From assembly GCF_016808335.1 (NCBI RefSeq), contig NC_053146.1, positions 23,430,637 to 23,494,636 on the forward strand: a stretch of 64,000 nt of DNA. The letters are read 5' to 3'. Under the pieces are notes generated by a model. It saw only the letters and a program-made list of their open reading frames with translations, did no database searches and was not told the DNA's origin. The stretch is from Panicum virgatum. Taxonomy: Eukaryota; Streptophyta; Magnoliopsida; Poales; Poaceae. Shown here one piece after another: positions 56,319 to 64,000 of this stretch (the first letter of the stretch is position 1; each line of letters begins with the position of its first letter). Position numbers and translations under genes: made by a program.

Positions 56319-58302
56319 ATGACTGGAGCTCAAGATCAAGAACCCGCTCCCAAGCCCGTCACGTATGAAGAGCTATCTCCTGAACACAAGAGGAAGTATG
56401 ATGAGATCAAAGCTCTGCTGGAAGCCGATCTCATCGGCTCTTTTGAGAGGACCCGCAACCATGGCATCAGGTGGAAGGGGTTCTCACCAGAAGGCGCTCT
56501 TGACAACGTAGATTTGTCTGTGCCATCAGAAGAGCGCACCAAAGCCCTGCATCAGGAGATGAACTACATGGTGGCCCATGCGCTTCATCGGCACTCTCAG
56601 AGCCTGATGAACGAACTCGAGCGCATGGCGCATCGCGTCATCTAGGGGATAATCAAGAACCGGTACTCTCTATCGGGCCCAACCCTGGGGAGTCACACAG
56701 AGGAAGCTGCACTGCATTCTAGGTCGTCCACAAGATCGGCGGTGATCCTGGAGAAGGCCAGTTCCTCACCGAGCCACCCAAGGAGACCCCGCACGGATAC
56801 ACGTGCGCCTACATCCCTGACAGCATCAATCCAGCATGCTCGGTGCAGATGGTAAACCCAGGAGCTTCCGGAGTAGACGCGGAGAAACAAGCGTGGCTGG
56901 CAAAGTACGTTACTGGGCCGAGTGCTGAGACATCGGCCCCATGAGTTCTCAGTGTGGAGCGGGTCAGTGCAATACTGAGAGACCAGTTCGGCATCCTGCC
57001 CAAGAGGAAAGTGATCGGCTATTCCAAGCCGTATCCAAGTGACTATGACTTGATCCCACTGCCACCCAAGTATCGGCTTCCTGAATTCACCAAGTTCAAC
57101 GGGTCAGAAGGAGCCAGCTCCATCGAGCACGTGAGCCGATACTTAACGCAGCTTGGAATGATCTCAGTGTCGGATCCGTTGAGGGTCCGGTTCTTTGGCC
57201 AATCCCTTACAGGCCCAGCTTTTGGATGGTATGCATCACTGGCTCCGGATTCGATTCGAACTTGGAGGCAGCTTGAAGATCAATTCCATACCCAGTACCA
57301 CTCGGAGGCTGCTGAAGCTGGAATTGCCGACCTCGCCCAAGTCAGGCAGAAGTGAGGAGAGACTGTGTCAGAATACATACAACGCTTCAGGGAGGTCAAG
57401 AACCGATGCTACTCATCGCGCATCACAGAGAAGGAGGCAGTCGATCTGGCTGTCCTGGGACTCGCTAAGCCGATCAAGGATGCGGCTTTTCAGTTGGAGT
57501 TCATGTCTCTGGCGCACCTGGTGCAGAAGCTTACAGCATACGAATATTATCATCCTGAGTTGTACCAGGACAAGTTTAAGTGCCACGTGAACATGGCCCA
57601 GGCGGATGAATCTGATGACTCTGGCGAGGAGCAAGGAGTAGCCGTGGCAGAGTGGACTCGGGGGGCAAACCCCATCCCGTGCAAATGGATCAAGCAGCAA
57701 GGGCTTGTGAAGGGCTTCGACTTCGACGTGACCAAAGCAGAGCAGATATTTGATCTGCTCCTCAAAGAAAAATAGTTGAAGCTCCCAGAAAATCACAAGC
57801 TACCAACGACATAAGAGTTGCAGGGGAGACTGTACTGTAAATGGCACCACTCGTTCACTCATGCCACGGGTGAATGTAAGGAGCTGCGTCGTCAGATCCA
57901 ATCGGCTATCGAGCAAGGCCGATTAATTTTGGCTCAACATACGATGAAGGTCGATACGAAGCCCTTCCCACAAGCCAATGTGGTAGAGTTGTCGGACTTC
58001 ACTCCTACGGACCAGAATTTTTCATTCCAGATCAACATGGTGGGACGCACGCGCCGCCATGACAAGCAGAGGAGAGAGGCCGCTTCTAGCCAACGGCCGC
58101 AGGATGAACGTGAGCTGGAACAGCGGCATGTGACGGAAGAGCAGGTGCGTCACATCCGCAATCAGATTCCAGCTTCCGATCGGCTCCTGGAAAAGTATGA
58201 ATATCAGCACAAGTTGCGTCGCCGGTATCAATCGGAAGAAGAGGAGTACGAGTGCCGCACAGGGAGGATGCTGGGAAGGCACCAGGCTATACACGACCAC
58301 TG
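56319..58302 (+). pseudogene. gag region of Tat copy 2, broken
   Basis: Starts ATG at 56319 ([12 protein letters not shown]). Stops at 56643-56645, 56942-56944, 57353-57355, 57773-57775, near 57811 and near 58301. A 55-bp deletion at ~56716 (relative to copy 1) also shifts the frame. Between breaks it keeps the capsid helices (RYLTQLGMISVSDPLRVRFF) and YCKWHHSFTHATGECKELR. None of the listed copy 2 stops has a counterpart in copy 1, so decay is independent. Several are C-to-T changes such as CAG to TAG. Confidence 0.88.
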
Positions 58303-59390
58303 ACATTGCCCGTTCTTCAGGTACTGTTGGAACTCCGGCATGAGGCAATTGCCTACCATAGATGATTGCTTGGAGTGCAGGCCTCGAGGACACCAGCAGG
58401 ACGAGACATCAGTGTTCCGGCGCTTAGGGCCCGGAACACGTCATGATGATCGTGTGAGAAGGCCGACCAGGGGTAATTTCGAGCAAGAAGAAGAAGAAGA
58501 CAGGTACCATCGTCCACGGTGGTGTCCTGACGGACTTAATCGGTCGCAGAAGCGCAGAGTACAGCGCATGCGCAATCTGGAAGAGGCAGAAGCAAAGTAC
58601 CTTGACGTGCTGAGAAAAGCGCGTCCGGATCTCGCGGAACAGGTCAAGAAACCGCGAAGGGAGGAGAGGCACCCTCCCAGAAAAGAGTGGTGCCCCAAGC
58701 AGACAAAAGCCGATGAGAAGCCATCGGCTGATGTGAACATGGTGTTCGTGCTCCCATCGGAGTTTCGGGCACCCCAACCGGAAGAATCGTCCATCGCACA
58801 ATTGGATCTGGGCCCACGGCCGATCATCTTCGAGAAGCCCAAGGAGAAGAGCTACAAGCACCTGAAGGGATTGTATCTCAAGGGCTTCATCAATGGCAAG
58901 CCTGTGAACAGGATGTTGGTCGACACTGGTGCCGCAGTCAACCTGATGCCATACTCTGTGTTGTGCCGATTGGGTCGTTCTTCTGCCGATCTGATCAAGA
59001 CCAATGTGATGCTTAATGACTTCAATGGATAGCCATCAGAGGCGATGGGGGTCCTGAATGTGGTGCTGAAAGTGGGTCGCAAGACTGTGCCAACATCGTT
59101 CTTCATCATCAACAGCAAGAGTACATACACAGTACTGTTTGGGAGGGATTGGATTCATGCCAACTGTTGTATCCCTTCCACAATACATCAGTATCTAGTC
59201 CAATGGGATGGCGATGAAGTAGAAGTGATCCCTGCAGATGATTCTAGCGAAGTCTCACTCGCAGAAATGAATGCCTGGGACGCAGATGGACAAGAGCCGA
59301 TTTCAGGGATTGCCCTGGAAGACTGTGATCGGATCGAGGCGACAAAAAACGGACTGAGGCTGGTCTTATCCACTGGCCTCACAGAGTAGT
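58303..59390 (+). pseudogene. protease region of Tat copy 2, broken
   Basis: Continues from gag with the CLEC cysteine pair and an arginine-rich linker (RYHRPRWCPDGLNRSQKRR), then the retropepsin-like protease MLVDTGAAVNLMP (~58914). A TAG at 59030-59032 and a terminal stop at 59387-59389 end the frames. The second part, with the FGRDWIHANC motif, is open from 59045. In copy 1 the same stretch is uninterrupted through this site. Confidence 0.85.
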
Positions 59391-59473
59391 CGCATCCTGG
59401 CATGCCACGGGATGTAATAGAAATAGAGAGGCCGGTCCCAGCGATCGGCCCCAAAAAATAGAAAAAATCTTGC

Positions 59474-62400
59474 TTGGGTTCAGAATTGTTACGTCATGTA
59501 CACACGATGGCCTGCTCTGGCAGTTGGCCACTCATCGACTATTGGTTTCCGAACAATAATGGGAGTGTAGTAGCGGCCAGCCCACGCGGTTGGCCAAATA
59601 ATTTTTCTTGTCATCTCCCTGTGTTTGCCGCTGATCTTGTGGATAACAAAGACTTGCTTGCGTTCGCAGCTGATTTTTCAGACGACGACAAACTCGGATA
59701 CGGGTTCACGTCAGCTGATGACTTGGAAGAGGTTGACATCGGTCCTGGGGATAAGCCACGGCCGACATTTATCAGCAAGAAGTTGGATCCGGCCTTGCGA
59801 AAGGAAATGATTGCACTACTGAAAGAGTACCGGGACTGTTTTGCATGGGATTACACCGAGATGCCCGGTCTGGATAGAAGCATCGTCGAGCATCGGCTCC
59901 CGCTCAAGAAAGGGTTTCGGCCGTTTCAGCAACGAGCACGTCAGATGAAGGCCGAAGTCCTAGAAGAAGTCAAGAAAGAGGTGGAGAAGATGTTGGATGC
60001 TGGGTTCATCAGGCCGTGCCGGTATGTAGAATGGATCTCCAGTGTGGTACCGGTGCAAAAGAAGGATGGCCGATGGCGTGTCTGCGTCGATTTTAGATAT
60101 CTCAACAGAGCGATGCCAAAGGACGAGTACCCGATGCCTGTTGCGGAGACGTTGATCAACGCAGCTGCCGGCCACAATATGATGAGTTTTATTGACGGTA
60201 ATGCCGGCTACAACCAGATCTTCATGGCCCTAGAAGACGTGAACAAGACCGCGTTCAGAGTACCAGGCACGGTTGGCTTGTTCGAATATTTGGTTATGAC
60301 CTTTGGACTGAAAAATGCCGGTGCAACATATCAACGTGCCATGAATTATATCTTTCATGATCTCATCGGCAAACTGGTAGAGATTTATATTGATGATGTT
60401 GTGGTCAAGTCCAAATCAGCTGGGGGCATCTAGAAGATCTACGCCAAGTTTTGGAGCGGACTCGAAGGTTTGGGCTTAAAATGAACCCAAAGAAATGCGC
60501 CTTTGGAGTATCGGCCGGTCAATTTTTGGGATTCCTGGTGCATGAACGGGGAATTGAGATCGGCCTGAAGAGTCAAAAAGCTGTGAAGACGATGAAGCCA
60601 CCAACTACGAAGAAGGAGTTGCAGAAGCTCATCGGTAAAATTAACTTTGTCAGACGATTTATTTCTAATCTGTCTGGGCGCATTGAGCCGTTCATGGGTT
60701 TAATAAAGATCAAATCCGATGATGAGTTTCGCTGGGGGGCAGAACAGCAGCAAGCTTTCGATGAAATCAAAGAATATTTGTCAAAGCCTCCAGTGTTGGT
60801 TCCTCCTCAGCAAGATAGGCCGTTCTACGTGTACCTATCCGTGGGTGACACTTCTATTGCTTCGGTGTTAGTCCAGAAGCACGACGGCCAGGAGAGGGTG
60901 GTTTTCTACCTCAGCAGGCACATGTTAGACGCCGAGACCAGGTACCCTGAAATTGAGAAGCTTTGCCTTTGCTTATTCTTTACATGTACAAAGCTTCGTC
61001 ATATTTTGCTCTCGGCGGAAACAATTGTCATATGCAAATCGGATGTCATAAAGCACATGCTGTCGGCTCCTGTCCTGAAAGGCCGACTAGGAAAATGGAT
61101 GTTTGCATTATCAGAGTTCGATATTCGGTATCAGCCTGCGAAAGCAGTCAAAGGACAAGCACTGGCGGATCTTGTTGCAGACAGGATCAGCACGGATATT
61201 GCTGCACTATTTGTTCGTGGTTGGGCTATGTTCTTCGACGGATCGACTTGTGATGATGGGTGCGGTGTGGGAATTCTGTTAGTCTCGCCTCGTGGAGCGA
61301 CTTACTCCTTTTCCATCAGAATGACTGCCCCATGCACCAATAATTTGGTGGAATATGAAGCCGTTCGCAAAGGGATGAAACTGCTCCTCGAAGCTGGTGC
61401 AGAAGCGGTGGAGATTTTTGGAGATTCGAAGCTGGTGATTTCTCAGCTCACGGAAGAATATAGATGTGAGAGCGAGGCTCTTTTTCCAATATGGACGCAG
61501 TGCCGTGAGTTGATGTCACAATTCAGGTACACCAATTTCCACTGGATACGCAGAACTCTAAATAATGAAGCCAATGATTTGGCTCAGATGGCTTCTGGCT
61601 ACAAAGAGACAGCCGATGGAGTCGACGTAGAGGTTCAGTTTCTGGAACTTGGAGACTGGAGAGCCGATATCTTCAATTACTTGAAGGATTCGGCTCGGGG
61701 GGCACCCAGAAGGATAAGACTCAAGGCCATGAAGTATGTTCTGATAGGGGATGACATGTTCTACAGGACCTTGAAAGGACTACTACTTAAATGTCTGGGA
61801 CCTTCAGAGTCAAATCGGCTCTTGCATGAGGTTCATGAAGGAGCCTGTACTCATCAATCGGCTCATAAGATGAAATGGCTGATTAGGCGATCGGGTTATT
61901 ACTGGCCCACTATGCTGGAAGATTGTTTCAAATATTACAAAGGATGTCAGGCATGTCAGAGGTTTGGCAAAATTCAGATAGTGCCAGCATTAGTGATGAA
62001 TCCTATCATCAAACCATGGCCATTCAGAGGATGGGCCATGGACATGATTGGTCAGATCAACCCGTCATCTAGCAAGGGTCACCAATGGGTCCTAGCTGCC
62101 ACAGATTATTTCACAAAGTGGGTGGAGGCAGTACCCATGAGATCAGTAGCGTCAAGAGATGTGATCAGCTTTGTCAAAGAGCACATCATCCACAGATTTG
62201 GAATTCCTCAAACTATTACGACCGATGGGGGATCGGTCTTCATATCGGAGGAGTTCAGAAAGTTTGCCGATGACATGGGGATTAAGCTGATCAGATCATC
62301 TCCATATTATGCCCAAGCTAATGGACAGGCTGAAGCATCCAACCAGAGCCTCATCAAGCTCATAAAGAGAAAGATCGATGAATATCCTAGGCGCTGGCAT

Positions 62401-62910
62401 GAGGTGTTATCAGAAGCTTTGTGGGCATATCGTATTTCATGTCATGGGTCCACCAAGACGTCGCCGTACCATCTAGTCTACGGCCAAGATGCTGTGTTAC
62501 CATGGGAGATCACGGCCGGATCAAGGCGTGTTGAGTTTCAGAATGATCTATCCGCTGAACAGTATACAGCCTTGATGAATGATAATGTGGAGGACCTGAC
62601 AGAGCTAAGGCTTTGGTCGCTGGAGAAGATCAAAGAAAATAAGGCTAAAGTTGCTCGTGCGTACAACAAGAAGGTCAGACCTAAGGAGTTCCAGGTTGGA
62701 GACTTGGTTTGGGAGGCAGTATTGCCATTGGGGACTAAAGATAAAAAGTTCGGTAAATGGCCTCCAACTTGGCATGGGCCGTACAAGGTTAATCAGGCCT
62801 TGCCTAGGAATGCATACATGCTCGAGGAATTTGACAGCGTCAAGTTTCCTGTTGCTGTCAATGGCCAACATCTCAAGAAATATTTCCTGAGCATGTGGGA
62901 AGGCGAGTAA
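59474..62910 (+). pseudogene. RT-RNase H-aRH-integrase region of Tat copy 2, one frameshift
   Basis: Nearly full length. Reverse transcriptase spans ~59940-60500 with VPVQKKDGRWRVCVDFRYLN and IYIDDVVVKSK. Loss of one G in the run at 60422-60426 (copy 1 has six Gs) shifts the frame and ends the first part at 60431-60433. From 60451 an 819-codon frame holds RNase H (FYVYLSVGDTSIASVLV), archaeal-like RNase H (MFFDGSTCDDGCGVGILLVS, FGDSKLVISQL) and integrase (HHCC near 61,830-61,960; WAMDMIG, TTDGGSVFIS and AEASNQS catalytic residues), ending GQHLKKYFLSMWEG. The best-preserved pol in the window. Confidence 0.92.
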
Positions 62911-62948
62911 CGAAAAGCCAATGAGATCCATCTGGCTGCAGTATAATA

Positions 62949-63061
62949 GGCCAACACGTTGAGTTGGCCGCGCAAAAAAAAATCATGACAGGCCAACACG
63001 TTGAGTTGGCCAGAAAAAAAAAAGGAGAAGAAAAGAGATAGGCCAACACGTTGAGTTGGCC
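62949..63061. repeat. Three 21-bp hairpin repeats (Tat copy 2)
   Basis: Identical 21-bp copies at 62949-62969, 62991-63011 and 63041-63061 (GGCCAAC...GTTGGCC arms), spaced by A-rich sequence. They sit 38 bp after the pol stop codon and ~130 bp before the end of the antisense gene, exactly as in copy 1. Confidence 0.88.
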
Positions 63062-63189
63062 GGTAAAAAAAATATAGTAAAATACATATGAGGAACGAAA
63101 CAGCCGATGTGTAACCATCGACTTAAGATGTTTTTAAACGTGTACAAGTTTCAGGTTAACAGGCAGTATTAATTGTCTCTTGAGCCTAT

Positions 63190-64000
63190 CTACTGGTTCT
63201 GAAATTCTTCTATGGCGTGGATGGCTTCTGTGCGGACGGTGTCTGCTCGTGCTATGATTGGTTCGTCATCCTTGTCATCGCCTGTTACTATCTGCCGACT
63301 CAAGGTGCTTATCTCTGCGAACTCTGCTTGTATCTGCTCGGTTATTTTCTGGGTCTCTTGTTTGGAGTTTGCAATGGAAGTTTCTTCGGCCTGGATGAGC
63401 TTCTTGGTGGTACGGACCTTTTCTTCGAGTTCCGCTAGTTCTTTCTTCAGGAGGTCGAGTCGCTTCTTGTTGGCAGACATGTCAGCTTTGGTATCTAGAG
63501 TTGCCTTCTTCTGGTTGAGGGCCTTGCACTTTTTGGTAATGTCAGCTTTCAGAGAAGCTTGAGAGCGACGTGCTTCCATCCGTTGTTGTGCTTTATTCAC
63601 TTCTATCCGAAAGAATGGAAGGTTGCTGGCTGGCCAGAGCTTGATTTGCAACGGCTCCGGGAGTTGGGTTTCTATTTGCTCGAAGATGTTCTTTATCTTG
63701 CTGGAATCATCAACTAGAGCAGTGAGTGGAGCAGATAGCAGGTCCTTGATGAGATGAAGCTGACGTGCCAAATTAGTCGATTGCTGCAAAGATGGTGTTT
63801 CTGCTCCGGGGGCAGTCAGACCCATTGATGCTGGGTCAAAGGAAAGCAAACCTGAAATGTCAAAGCCCTATGGACATATCTGGAGTTAGAGCAAGATGCA
63901 TTTATAAAGCTATCGGCTGATTCAGAATTGGTTTTTTAATGTTACCTGTTCTGAAGAAGTGTTGGACGATTCAGGAGCAATCGTCCTGTTAGAGCTTGTG
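63190..64000 (-). CDS. Antisense PMD gene of Tat copy 2, last two exons (partial)
   Basis: Exon 5 is 63190-63867 (678 nt, same length as copy 1) and is fully open, ending TAG. Intron 63868-63945 (78 nt, donor GTAACATT, acceptor CCATAG). Exon 4 runs from 63946 off the window. The encoded coiled-coil tail differs from copy 1 at about 15 of 211 residues and has no stop or frameshift. It is the C-terminal part of the PMD protein described at 26849-29808; the PMD domain itself is outside this window. Confidence 0.8.

Larger units (their letters stand above)
55053..64000 (+). mobile_element. Tat-lineage Ty3/gypsy retrotransposon copy 2 (runs off the window)
   Basis: Same family as 24497-37952 but on the plus strand: 5' LTR 55053-56266, primer-binding site 56272-56289, gag from 56319, pol to 62910, hairpin repeats 62949-63061, and antisense exons from 63190. 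The left flank is GGGAG; the right LTR is outside. It is inserted in the minus-strand element whose frame stops at 55052. It has many of its own stops plus a 55-bp gag deletion and a 1-bp frameshift in pol. Confidence 0.93.

Overview
This window looks like plant nuclear DNA from a grass (Poaceae, probably panicoid). It is intergenic heterochromatin built almost entirely of transposable elements (TEs) nested in one another. The evidence is Tourist- and Stowaway-type MITEs, hAT and CACTA DNA transposons, Ty3/gypsy and Ty1/copia retrotransposons with grass-type LTRs, GT-AG introns and TATA boxes. No intact host gene was recognised and there are no bacterial features. All calls come from reading the sequence by eye; no database was searched.

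Layout. 1-14,300: GC-rich sequence, Tourist-like MITEs (625-958, 4770-5003, 5982-6452 with another MITE nested inside, 9597-9962), a Stowaway (7203-7356), a ~3 kb solo LTR (1331-4314) carrying an array of GGACNGTCC palindromes, a hAT element split by a poly(A) retroposon (10110-12091), and a second hAT with a degenerate transposase tail (13045-14299). 14,300-44,500: a non-coding host module repeated about four times (14.6, 16.7-18.9, 19.5-20.2 continuing at 40.6-42.0, and 43.3-44.5 kb). It is interrupted by a solo LTR with a perfect target-site duplication (TSD) (15947-16685), two Stowaways and a 20.3 kb insertion made of two CACTA elements (20213-22036 and 22066-40555). The larger CACTA contains three tRNA-like Pol III modules and a complete 13.46 kb Tat-lineage Ty3/gypsy retrotransposon on the minus strand (24497-37952; LTRs ~98% identical; TSD AGTCC). 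45,664-64,000: a four-level nest: a truncated copia element, a gypsy LTR inserted into its integrase gene, a minus-strand LTR retrotransposon inserted into that LTR, and a second, plus-strand copy of the Tat element inserted into that one (from 55053, running off the window).

Most notable: the Tat family is effectively a two-strand genome. The sense strand carries gag, protease, reverse transcriptase, two RNase H domains (retroviral type plus the extra archaeal-like type) and integrase. The antisense strand, between the end of pol and the 3' LTR, carries a five-exon, four-intron gene (all introns phase 0) for a plant-mobile-domain (PMD) protein with a basic segment and a C-terminal coiled coil, plus a separate small acidic serine-rich ORF with its own TATA box. 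The two convergent units are separated by three copies of a 21-bp hairpin repeat present in both element copies. In both copies gag-pol is full of stops and frameshifts, while the readable antisense coding sequence is nearly intact.
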